NCBI RefSeq assembly: GCF_905475465.1
Contig: NC_062239.1
Coordinates: 9,238,001-9,302,000, forward strand
From: Pieris napi
Lineage: Eukaryota > Arthropoda > Insecta > Lepidoptera > Pieridae
DNA: 64,000 bases
Direction of reading: 5' to 3'
This document shows positions 44,985-56,146 of this stretch, piece by piece. Each line of letters starts with the position of its first letter. Position 1 is the first letter of the stretch. A program made the position numbers and the translations under genes. Under the pieces are notes generated by a model. The model had not been told where the DNA came from, made no database searches, and worked only from the letters and a program-made list of their open reading frames with translations.

Positions 44985-45709
44985 TTTCTTAAAACTTTAA
45001 GTCTGTTAACACGGTCGGAAAAATAGAACTCGGCTGAGACAAAATGACTGTTCTTCATGACCCACTAAACCCAAATGAATTTGTATAGGAATGAAATTAG
45101 CTCACGCTTCATAAAGCACGTTTCCTAAGCTTTGAAATGACGTTCATAAGAGTACGTAACCCGCGTTAAACCGCAAAATAGCCGCGTTGTTCCTGTTTTG
45201 ATATTGCAAATCCTCCTTGACTTTCAAACATAGACTAAATCCTAAGTATAATAGCAATAATATCGAATTAATTCGTATATACGATCTAAATCCAATAGTC
45301 GGGCAAACAAACTACATGGCATCGGCATTAGGAGCATGCAGCTTACGAATCCAATTCCTCGGGTATTGGCTTAGGCTATGACTGTCTCTACGCGTGATCG
45401 ATCCGCTTATATCGCTCCGGGGTTGCTATAAATATGCTGGTCAACAGAAAATCCATTAGTTCTCTGACCAATGAGATATCTTTAGAGTGCATGGGTCGAT
45501 CGTGTTTCATTACATTCATTAAATCTTTGCTTTGAATAAGCCAACATCATCTGCAGAGATCCGTGGAAATTTGGAATCAAGAGTTATTTACGCGGGAAAA
45601 TACGTGTTTTAAAAACTTCTTATAGATATTTAAAATATAGTGAAACAAATGAACAGCTTAATTGGTATTGTCTTTTATTAACATAACTTTTACACATTTA
45701 AAGAAAATA
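44985..45709. other. no recognisable feature
   Basis: 45300-45500 is somewhat more complex and less AT-rich, but I find no frame, tRNA-like fold or repeat. Confidence 0.4.
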
Positions 45710-45826
45710 CTTTTTTACTGGATTGAAGTTATGTATTATTAAGCACGCGAAACGTCGGAAAAAGTTTTAATTATGTAAAATAATTAAAGTTTATAATAAT
45801 ACATAACTTCAATCCGGTAAAAAAGA
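45710..45826. repeat. foldback element, ~33-bp arms
   Basis: CTTTTTTACTGGATTGAAG, TTATGTATTATTAA (from 45710) is mirrored by TTATAATAATACATAACTTC, AATCCGGTAAAAAAG (to 45826). The interior contains CGCGAAACGTCGGAAAAAG. It is a small MITE or solo foldback of unknown superfamily. Confidence 0.75.
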
Positions 45827-48640
45827 GCTTAATTGGTTTTAAAAAAATTTTTGTTAAGTTTGACGAAAACTTGTGATACGACGGTAAAATGTTAATATAA
45901 TATGTTGTTCATTGTTCATATATGTATTTGAATATTAGTGTATATTTAATTTATGTATAATAAGACAGATACATAAAACGTACACTGGCCGTCAGAAAAA
46001 TTTAGTCTTTATACTCGAAAATCGGTAGAAGCAATCGAACAAAATCTTTTTCACCAATATCTTTCGGGCTCTCACTGTTTCAGCAAGGAATCCGCGCAAA
46101 ATAGTTTTATATCTCATATGTTTTAATATTGAACATATTGCAGAGGTGCGGCACGAAATGGAAATAGTGCAGAGTGTGGAATATTGTCCACATTTCCCGG
46201 GGAGGTCATAAAAAAACATTATAATTTCAGTACGGACAGCGATCGTGAAATGTGGGGCGTCTTCTACTCTAGAGCATAGATTTAATACTTACAGAGGCAT
46301 TGCTCATCTCTTCATTTATTCAGTTTTTATACACGTTTAAGAGTTCATAATGAATATAAATAAATAATGAATAATCTCTATATGTATGTCATGTTTGCCT
46401 ATAAGTGCTTGTCACATTAAAAATTGTATTTTGTGTTTGTTTTTATCAATGTCTCAGTGTGCCAAGCGTTGGCAAGCTTTTTCTCAATAAAAAAAAAAAA
46501 AAAAAAATGGAAAATTTTGAATGTATTTAAGGTTTTATTTAACTATTTGTACCGATTCAAGCTGCGCCAATTCAATTGTAGCCTTTTTCGTTACATAGAC
46601 CGTTCGATACAAAATTTAAATTCCAATATCTAAGAAACTTTAGATTTTAATGTAAATAAATACTGGCAAGAAAAAAAATCTAAAAAGTAAGCTTATAAAC
46701 AACCTGGAAACAGTTTGATTAATACTTTTCTGCATATAAAACAATTATTAATTGGTTAGGTAATAATTAATTTAGAGCTTTCGCTAATAAATGATATAAG
46801 GAAAAATAATAAACTTCGTAAAACTACGGCGAAGATACTGGTTTCTTATAATCATTTTTACATCAATTTTACTGTAGTATAAACAAAGCGACAAAGATGT
46901 AATAATTGCAGTATAAGTACTACTTAGGTTGAGGTTGCAATATTATTTTAAACTGCATTTTCCTCGCTATTTTATCAGCGTGAATTCAGCTATAGGGTTT
47001 ATTTTCCGATCATAAAATTTGGACAAACCCATAAGTTGTGATAATATAGATGTAAATTTAAGGAAATTGCGCATTATTATATAATAACTTTTATTTCAAC
47101 GGTATATCCAAAATAACATTATTTCAATTCAAATCAGTACCTGAGATTAACGCTTACAATCCAACTTTTCCGATTAATGATAACTACAGTAGCGCGTTCA
47201 CAGAAAAGCCTTGGAATATATTAAGGTAAATTATTCAATAGTAAACATTATATTCTCGTAACTCGTACTTGTATTACTCTATGTATCAGCAGGAAATTGG
47301 AGTCCGTACGTTTATCGCGAGCATCGAGCGAGGCGTGATCGAGTGGCGAGATTGTGGCTACAAAAACATACCGCCCGCCTTAAGGAATATTGAACTATAT
47401 ATACATAATATATATTATACATAAATTGCGTTATAGGTATATGAATAAATGATCATAAAATATTGGTATATTTCTAAACGTATAAGGAAAAATGTCGTAC
47501 ACAATAAAAACTTGTTCAAATCAGTATTTACAATTGAAAAGACGATTTTGTATTTGTGTAGTTTATCTGTTTAAATAATCCAAGTCACTAGAATAGGTTT
47601 TAGGCATGCCATTTTTTTCTTTTTTTAACTAATTTTATGTAAGTTGTCGGATAAATAAATACAATTAAATAAAGAATGTGAATATTTATATATTTTTCCG
47701 TATAAACAACCTTCTGATGATGCAGGTCGTCAATTTACGTATAATCATGGTGGGTTCTGGTTTGTCGCTCACCATATGAACGTACACAGCCGGGCTTCAA
47801 ACACACAATAACGCGGTTGACAATCCACAGCCACTAACCACGTTTAAATAAATGTTTTCTACATAAGTTTTTAATCCATTGTATAATGCTAAATATGGCA
47901 TGGTCAAAACATGAGTTGTTCTCGCTTTCTTTACAATAACTCAAAACACAAAATGTAATTGACGTAACTCTTTACTAAGCTTGTTACTTAGTCTACAATT
48001 TATTAGAAATATCCGAGATTCAGAGAGTAAATCGGAAGCAATATCTATTTTAAAAACTCAACCAGCCAGAGAAAATCTCAATTTTATTTCGAGTGTCAAA
48101 CAATTCGATTTTGAAGTTTTATCGAAAAGTTATCGAGAACATCTACATCGATTATAACTTGAAGGAATCGAATTGCGATTTTTATTCGAAAACTTGTTAA
48201 CAGGAATCGTTTCTGTGCATTTTGAGACTGTTTGTTCAGTTGTCTCCGGTTTATCGAGTTATTTATTTATTGACAAAAAAGCATTATTAATGCAATATTC
48301 TTATCTTGTATATATTTATTAGAATTCAATTCTTAATATTAACAGCATTAGTTATGTTTTTACATGTTCAGTTACTTTGCTTTAGTTAAAGTTGCGTGAT
48401 TTTATTGTCTTCAATAAATGGGCTGTGCTGTAATGGAATTCTTCGAGGAGCAAGGAGTAGTTCGAGGACTAGTTTCCCAGAAGCACCTTTGACATACGCA
48501 ACTAACGTTTCAGCTTAAAATATTAATGACTTTTATAAAACGAATTTAATTTTGTATAAGTGTTCTATAAATTCGAAAAATTCAAGTATGTATTAAAATA
48601 ACACAACAGCGTATGAAAACTAAATCACTCTGGTTACTTC
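45827..48640. other. no recognisable feature
   Basis: About 2.8 kb. A poly(A) run of ~17 lies at 46490. Frames at 45992-46219 (minus) and 46424-46633 (plus) have no known motif. Confidence 0.45.
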
Positions 48641-48644
48641 CCCG

Positions 48645-48835
48645 TAATATCAGAATTACAGTCATTATCCAAGATATACAGAGACGGGGGATCATAAAAA
48701 CAGAGGCTCTGCGTTTATCTCAGCGATTACGCCGTAATGTGGGCGTAATACGGCGAATATGGGCGTAACGACGTAACGACGAAACGACGTTACAGCGTTA
48801 CGTTGCCACAGCGCATACGGTGACTGTAATCTGCT
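48645..48835. repeat. CpG-rich repeat with short internal CGTAACGACG units
   Basis: CAGAATTACAGTCA (about 48650) and TGACTGTAATCTG (48821) are inverted. Between them, GGGCGTAATACGGCG, GGGCGTAACGACGTAACGAC and GAAACGACGTTACAGCG are short, self-similar units rich in CpG. Base composition contrasts strongly with the flanks. It is probably a small DNA element with repeated internal motifs. Confidence 0.5.
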
Positions 48836-51568
48836 TGCAGATATTATGTAAACGTTTTTACTTGCGCGTTAAGTGGTTGTTTTGAATTTTGATGAAGTTT
48901 ATTCCTTTGTAAAAGACGGAATCTAGTAACGATGGGTGTAAAAGAACATTTGTTTGTATTAAGTAGGAACGCGTCTTATAATATATTTATAATTAATTTG
49001 GATTAAATATTTCTTTATTAAAATAATGTTTAATGTTAATTTATTAATAAAAGTCCGTTATACGAAGATACACCATCAAAATAATATTTGAATATTAACT
49101 GAATATATAATAAAATATTTACAATAATTACACTTTGTTCTTTCTTTCTTTTCGAGTACAAAATGAAGCAGACGACCTAAATTCAATTTCATTCAAAAGA
49201 AACAATTTGTAAATGTACAACTTATTTGCTCGGGATTACACCGAAACATGTTTCACGGGAATAAGATTAAAAAAATCATCTTCCTTACATTCCGAAGTGG
49301 CGCATTTAGAGAAGAGGAAAATTTGAATTTTCCCCGGAATTTCCCGGGAATTTCCACGGCGTTGTCACGGATAATCCGACAGGGGAGTGAAGCGGGCACA
49401 GTTTTAACACAGGGATGAACATAAAAATTAAACCTTTTGACGTATTCAAGATGCCTTTGTCTCGCGGGAAACAATTTTGTATCTATACAATTCCTCTTTG
49501 AAGCTATTGCTATCTATTGTTTTCGTAATATCATAAATATTGTATGAACAACAATGTTCACGTTGAAGGTTTTTGTTAAACGGCTTACTTCTGAAACAAT
49601 GGTTTGTATGACTATAGAATAATTTTAGACATGTTAGGTTATTATAAATAATTAACTATACCATCTTAAAATACCAATTGTAGCATAGTTATGCATAAGA
49701 TTCTCTTTGAAGTGGAAACACGTGTACGTATGGTGAATTTAAACAATAGTATGTCAGTCAAGGAAGGTTAATCTGATTCTTATCAGGCACCTACTTACTT
49801 ACAAATAAAAATTATTAATAAAACAATATTATTTTAATACCCTGTGTATTAATATATAATTAATAAAAATATATAATTATAGTAAGACAAGATTGAATAT
49901 CAATAACATTATGCCTATATAGCGTTACTTCTTCAATGCTTTAGAAATGTTCTAGTAATGAATAAAGTAGAGATTATACTAAAGAGAAGGCAAACCTTCT
50001 TAGCAAACTGTTCCGATCAAGACGTCCTTGGTACTATTAATCAACACAGCGCCATCTGGCGGCAGATTAGGGCGCTACGGACGTGGCTTAGCGCAGCGGC
50101 TTAGTCAGACTTAGCTGGGCCGGGTAAGCCGATCTGAAAGGTATTACATAGGGATCCATTGCCGATACAATCTGACTATATTCAGGTTCCAATGACACAT
50201 GATACACAGCCTATTCATAAGGAGAATTGGGGGCGTAAATCTTAGCGTAACTTACCGACACAATGACCAAAGTCATATTGAATTATGTCCTATTGAAGGC
50301 CAATGCTATGAGTCTTGGGCTCTGTTGATCTGAAGACTCGAACCTCAGGAACGACTAAATTAATACGATATAATATATTTTTGTGAAAATAGTCTTCAAT
50401 GCTGAAAATTGTGCGTGCCCAACGCGCGCCATTCTTAAATATATCCCATATGAAACCTTACGCTACCCAAATTCAAAATTGTGAATGAAACAAAACTTCA
50501 AACGATTAGATAACTATACTTAACACACCACATCATACACAAGGCAAACTTACATAGGTATAAGCTACCCAAAAAACGCACTTTCTTTGCCCAACGCTTG
50601 TTCTCTTTCAGAGACTGAAGTTCTCAACCCAGTTAAAAAAAAATCACTATCGATACATATATAAAAAAAAAAAAATTAAGACAAGTAAAAAAGAAACTAG
50701 AATCATTAATATGTCAAATGGAAGAGACTAGCTGCCAACAACACCGGGGAATCTTAGTGTGAGGACTAATACACTTGCTCTTTCAACTATACATGCTTTT
50801 TTATTATGTGTAATAAAGTTTTTTTTTCTATTCTTTTCTGTTAGATATTCCGATTATTGTAGAATAAACCTGGGTTCGATTCTCCGCGAAAATGCTTAAT
50901 GAAACTAACATAGGTGTTTGCCTAAAGGGGGTAATAAGTCTTCAACGCACGATTCATATTATTACCGTATATTTAAATGGCCTTGTTCTACATTTGCGAA
51001 CAATTTCATAGTACGTTTTGATAAGTATAATTAGAGCCCACAGCGCCTAAAAAATTACCAAAATGTAAAAAGTCTAATAACGTTTTAATGTAAACTTAAC
51101 TGCTAATTACAAATAACTTTTCTTAACCACTCGCGGGTCAAATATTTCTAGCGGCTTTTAAACACTCCTTAATGACTTCCGCTCGTTAAGAGGAGAGGTT
51201 TTGGCTATTCTTGAGAATTAACAGTTACAACGCTTCTCCTGGCTAGGGAAGCTGGACCTCCCACGATATACATTACGCGTCCATTTGTTCCAGTCCAATA
51301 GACCAAGTTAAGTTGGTCCAGAATTTCGTTATAACACATAAAGTTTTATGCATTTAGAATTGCCCGAAAATTGCTCATTTTGACGGTTTGGATGTTAGGT
51401 GCAATTCGTTGTGAGAACTTGAGATGATTTGCCGTTATGAGATTTGTAGTATTATACAGGCTTTTAGGCTTATCCAGTTCGATCTTACTGAGACGGCACC
51501 GGCATAAAGCTAAAGCAACGTGAAACCTTTCTGTAAATGTTTCATAATCATTTGTTTTTTGTAATAGT
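48836..51568. other. no recognisable feature
   Basis: About 2.7 kb of mostly AT-rich DNA. CAGCGCCATCTGGCGGCAG at 50047 is a small palindrome-like string often seen in lepidopteran repeats, but too short to call. Confidence 0.4.
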
Positions 51569-51778
51569 CAAGCAGGTGACCCTTTTGGGCCTGCCACCAC
51601 CGTCGATTTGTCTCTAGACCCATAGGGCATGCCGGTTTTCTCACGAAGTTATTCTTTACCGTACGAACGAGTGTTAAATTCGAATATAAAAAATATATTA
51701 ATAAAATAAATTAAGTTCAAACCTACGACGGGGATTCAGGGATGAGAGTCGCACGCTGAAGCCACTAGGCCAACACTG
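51569..51778 (-). mobile_element. diverged SINE copy, minus strand
   Basis: The right end ACTCGCACGCTGAAGCC-type head (GAGAGTCGCACGCTGAAGCC, then ACTAGGCCAACACTG) is clear. Going left, GGCATGCCGGTTTTCTCACG, ACCGTACGAACGAGTGTTAA and CACCGTCGATTTG follow in order, with an A/T insertion near 51690. Confidence 0.75.
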
Positions 51779-51939
51779 TACCATCTTTTGATTATATATA
51801 ATAATTAAATAAAGCCCGTTTTATTTCCAATCATGACAAAAACAAATTATAATACACAGCTTAAAAATGTATACATGTACCCATTTTATAAATGTAAAAA
51901 CATTTTATACATTTTTTTTTCTTCTTTTCCATGTTATAC

Positions 51940-52080
51940 TGTATCCAAGCTTCCTTCATTACCGTCGATCGGAACCCCTTCACGTGTAAAGGCATCCTCC
52001 AGCTTACTCCAACTGACTCTGCCTATGGCTCTCTTTCTCCATTCATTCCATTCACCATCCAGCAAACACATCTTTGGATT
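51940..52080 (-). mobile_element. possible LINE C-terminal fragment
   Basis: On the minus strand, RAIGRVSWSKLEDAFTREGV, PIDGNEGSLDTV resembles the W..LE.AF...G end of the same LINE group as 37235 and 58325. The overlapping 102-codon plus frame is a shadow. Confidence 0.4.
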
Positions 52081-52100
52081 AGTAGTTACAAAACTCACGG

Positions 52101-52943
52101 ACATCGTAAAAATTGCACGTTACCAGGTTAAAATGAGGTAATTTTTATTGCGAATGTAAAGCAATTTACACATGCTTTGCAGCAACCAACCACAGAAAGA
52201 TAAGGAAAAAGTATCTCACTAAAACTACACTGTATTTACTACGGCAGTTATTGTAGGTTTCAAATATATGTTAAATGAAATTCTTTGTTTGAAGCTGTGT
52301 GTCAACTGGCTTTAATTATTTTAAATATGACCTTATAACTAACATAAAGGGGGGGTTAGGGGGGTTGAAAGGCTAACAAAAAACTAACTGGGCTTATTTA
52401 AAGGTTCTTAAATCTACTGACGCTTCAATAAAAGTGTAATCGACCTTTTGGCCTTAATCGGAAACAATAATGTTATATTACAATTTACGATTTTGTGAAA
52501 AACCAAAGGGAAAATTTTGGCTTCAAGTGTGCGATGATTGCTAACATTTGGTTTGCGCTTCTAATTATTAACTAAAATATGTAAATGTAACTTAACTAAC
52601 GTTAGGCTACATAACTCTCGTCCTTACAAAATTTTCTTTTAAAATGTCCATAACGAAAGAATCATGAAAATAAATAATGAAAAATTTCTATAAAATGTTT
52701 CGAAGTAAAATATTCACAAATAGCTTACGAGCTTCCGTATAAGATAAATGTCGGTTTCGGCATGCAAATGCTAGGGTAGCACGTTCGATCTCTATCACTC
52801 ACTGTTTCCCCTTCAATTTAAAATCATTTTTCATGATTGAAAGAAATGCGGGTCAAACGAATTCTTATGTTTCATTATTTAAGCAATGTACACAATATAT
52901 TAATAGGATATAACAACTACTAAGTAAAGTAAATATTGTTATC
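52101..52943. other. no recognisable feature
   Basis: A G-rich stretch near 52348 (GGGGGGGTTAGGGGGG) is the only oddity; it could form a quadruplex. Confidence 0.4.
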
Positions 52944-52955
52944 TTTTGGATTATT

Positions 52956-53226
52956 GATTTAGGAGCAGTGTTGGCCTAACGACGTCACCGTGCGACTCAC
53001 ATCCCGGAGGTCGTAGATTCGATCCGCGCCAATGAAATTTTTGTCTATGTATTCACATTCGCTCGAACGGTGAAAGCATCGTGAAGAAACCGGCTTACAA
53101 ATCGATGGCGTGTGTCAGTCACAGGAGGTTGATCACCTACTTGGCTGTAAGATTTGACAAATGATCATAAAACAGATACAGAAATTTGAGGCCTAGACTT
53201 AAAAATGTTGCAGCTCCACTGGTTTT
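52956..53226 (+). mobile_element. tRNA-derived SINE with 12-bp target duplication
   Basis: GAGCAGTGTTGGCCTAACG head, degraded B box (TAGATTCGATCCGCGCC), GCTCGAACGGTGAAAGC, GGCGTGTGTCAGTCACAGG, TTGATCACCTACTTGGC, tail GTTGCAGCTCCACTGG. TTTTGGATTATT is repeated exactly at 52944-52955 and 53227-53238. Confidence 0.9.
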
Positions 53227-53238
53227 TTTTGGATTATT

Positions 53239-53815
53239 CACCAATCACAATTTAAAATCTGTAGCAGTCTGATTTAGTAGCACAGATAGCAATAAGACGT
53301 AATTAATAAATCGACTCTAAATTTTAGGAGCACATTATTTGTTTTTATTAACTTGTACCATTATAATAATTAGCCTACTAATTACTACTAAATTCCTTTT
53401 TTTAGTTTTAAGGCAAATAGTGTAACAATTTTAGTATTATATCCAAAATTTTGTTTTGATTATGTTTTTGTATAAAGGTTGCTTTATACAAACACCTAAT
53501 AACTCACATTACAACGTGATATCTGATCAGTTTTGAAAACAAAAAAGTATTCCAAATACGAATTTTGGTTAAAGAACCATAGAACGCTTCAACCAGTAAG
53601 TACATCCGACCACTAATGTTGCGGGCTGGCGCGGGTCGGAGGGTAGTGTGAAATTGTTTCAGTTAGTTGATTCCCGGTGAGGGCTGTCTATCAACCGACC
53701 GACAATTAAACTTTTAATGGAAGCCGCGCACGAATGGCCCTCTACAGTATATATTATTTACAGTAAAACTAACGTTTGAATTGTACATTCGTCTCACATT
53801 ACTTAAATAAAAATG
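53239..53815. other. no recognisable feature
   Basis: A less AT-rich patch at 53615-53740 carries no frame or repeat that I recognise. Confidence 0.4.
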
Positions 53816-54022
53816 CGAGGCTTGGAGTAACGGAGACTTTCATTCCTGAAAGTGTTCGGCTGTGCACCAATGGACTGTGCGCATTTAACGCTCGTACAGT
53901 GAAGGATGACATTGTGGGCAACAAGGCAGATTTCTGCCTTAGAATGAAAAATACGATGGCGTGTGTCAGACACAGAAGGTTAATCATCTACTTGACTATT
54001 AGAAAACCGACCACCGAATCAG
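53816..54022 (+). mobile_element. diverged SINE fragment
   Basis: CGGCTGTGCACCAATGGACT, GTGCGCATTTAACGCTCG, CAGTGAAGGATGACATTGTG, GATGGCGTGTGTCAGACAC and ATCATCTACTTGACTATTAG are recognisable in order. The head is lost. The opposing 62-codon minus frame and the 89-codon plus frame are products of this copy. Confidence 0.75.
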
Positions 54023-54782
54023 TTTTTGAAGTTATACTTCTTTAGGCGCGTTATGAAAAATTAATGAGAGTGAAATTTTACGATGCGCGCGCATCGTGAC
54101 ACAAAATTATCAGAATGAAGTTGCCCACGGAAGATGCTACGGTATTGGACATAATTTAAAAACAACATTCGAATAATAATAGAATTTATGTTACACTTAA
54201 TGTAAGAGAATAATAATAAATATTTATTTATTTAATTTTTCAAATGTAAACTGAACTTTATTGACTATAATAACTCCTTTCCAGTCTTTGATTATTTAAT
54301 TGTAATTAATTATTTGCATGCAATCAAAAACTATTTTTAATATTGCCAAAGAAGTATAACTTCTTACGCGCGTACATAAGTACACGCACCCTTTTTTTTA
54401 GAGTGCATTTCAAAGGTTTATATTGTAAAACTACTTAGTGTACATATAATGCATGGCGTATTAAAAAAGCATTATTTTTAAATAAAATATCATTTATATA
54501 ACATATATGTGGAGGAAGGATGGTGTACAGTTCCTCCTAAAGGGAAGATTGCCAACAAGTCTAACCACTGACTGGCCCGAATGCCCCGGTGGCTAAGATC
54601 CAGAAGTTGTATATATCCTTAACGCAATAACTTTTCAGGTATGACGTCATCGTTGTAAGCGCAGATAAAAAGCTATTTTTATTACATTTAGACTTTTCCA
54701 GCATGTTACTTGATATGGAATGCAATATTTGAAAACCGAAAAATATTCGTAATTTAAAATACCGTATACGGTACGGTATTAG
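54023..54782. other. no recognisable feature
   Basis: A 79-codon minus frame at 54561-54800 is not recognised. Confidence 0.4.
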
Positions 54783-54877
54783 GTACAGGAGGCTGATCAC
54801 CTACTTGCCTATTAGACTGAAAAAAAATGATCATGAAACAGATTCACACCTAAAGAGGTTGTAGCGCCACTGATTTA
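54783..54877 (+). mobile_element. SINE 3' fragment
   Basis: ACAGGAGGCTGATCACCTAC, TTGCCTATTAGACTG, ATGATCATGAAACAGATTC and AAAGAGGTTGTAGCGCCAC, then TGATTTA. Only the last ~95 bases of the family are present, well conserved. Confidence 0.85.
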
Positions 54878-55699
54878 TTTTATACGGCGTGATTCACACA
54901 AAAAAATATACTAGAACAAAATCAATTGACGATAACAGTTGAATTGCAAATTTTTTAAATATATAATTGAATAATAGGTATCTCAGTTCTATAGCATTTG
55001 TTTCACTGTTCTATCTAGTATTACTGTTAGCGTGCTAATACTATACCAGTGTCCCCTATATTTATGGGGAATCTAATCTATTTGTTCATATGCTTCCCGC
55101 TTCCCGGTCTTGACTGGCATACTTTGTGAGAGTCATTCTTCTTTGTGGTTTATGTTCGCCGCAGTTTTTATAAAACCTAAAATAGGAAAATTGGGTTTTA
55201 AATTCTTAAAAAAACGGGTAGTGCCTTAAATTAATCGGTTTTCTTATGCCTAAAAAGTCAAAATAGTTAAAATCTGAATATGATATAATATGCCCTTCAT
55301 AAGTAAAGAATCTATAATATATTAAACATTTTATTTCTCATACTCATGTGGTATTTTGAAAATAAATAATATTCTAATAAACTTATGCATTGATTTAATT
55401 TACAAAAACATAATGAGCTTTAATAATATCAATTTATGTATGAAGAATAGTTCATATGTATATACCAACATACAAAGTAATAATAAAGTATTGGAATTTT
55501 TCTAATATTATCGTAAATATGGTGTTCAAGTCGAAGGAGATAGTAAATGGCGACAGGAAACGGCTAATGCGAGCTTCCGTTTCCTTAATGATGTTTGTTT
55601 TTCTCAAGTCTATCTTTACTTTATACGAATTTCTAACTGTAATTTCTTACTCAACTGTAGCTACTAGATAGGAGAACACTTTGTACGTAAAATCAGATA
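54878..55699. other. no recognisable feature
   Basis: AT-rich. A 71-codon plus frame at 55456-55671 is not recognised. Confidence 0.4.
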
Positions 55700-56012
55700 T
55701 TAAATTCCTCTATTTCGACATAGCGACTTGTAAGCTTCCACAGAATAACTCTCAAAATAATAATAAGGACAATTACGCGCCACTGTCTTCTTAATAAACA
55801 GCTCTATGTCCTTGGCGCGACAGACAGTCCCTTGTGCAGTTCCCACGTAGTTCTGGAATGCGTGACTGTGTCTTCCCAACGAACAGAAATACTCGGAGCG
55901 GTGAAGTCGCACATTTGCCCAGGATACTTCTGAGCTTCTGGAAGGAACTAGGCTGGCTTAATTAACTAGGACTTAACGTACAAGAGACCAAATCAGCGTC
56001 TACATAAATACA
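55700..56012 (-). repeat. unnamed dispersed repeat, copy 2, with coding-like frame
   Basis: On the minus strand 56012-55913 aligns with 35780-35905. An open frame continues from LVPSRSSEVSWANVRLHRSE through YFCSLGRHSHAFQNYVGTAQ, GTVCRAKDIELFIKKTV, ARNCPYYYFESYSVEAYKSL, ending at 55700. The residues are varied and contain several Cys/Tyr, unlike low-complexity AT frames. I do not recognise the family. A transposon-derived coding end is the simplest reading because the DNA recurs at 35.8 kb; a host exon is less likely. Confidence 0.45.
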
Positions 56013-56026
56013 TTTCTTTATTTTTA

Positions 56027-56146
56027 ATTGGCCTAGTGACTAGTGCGAGTGACTGTCTCCCTGAAGTCGTAGTTTCGACCCCCGGCTATCCAATGGACTT
56101 TCGATGTGCGCATTTAACACATGCTCATTCGGTGAAGGAAAACCTT
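56027..56146 (+). mobile_element. SINE 5' fragment
   Basis: TTGGCCTAGTGACTAGTGCG, CCTGAAGTCGTAGTTTCGAC, CCCCGGC, CAATGGACTTTCGATGTGCG, and CATGCTCATTCGGTGAAGGA to 56146. The body after AAAACC is missing. Confidence 0.8.

Noticed and set aside
50868..50882. GGGTTCGATTCTCC as a tRNA B box
   Set aside because: No A box at the right distance and no cloverleaf arms can be drawn around it.
52345..52365. G-run as a telomeric or quadruplex element
   Set aside because: It is a single short G-rich patch without TTAGG repeats, and is low complexity at most.
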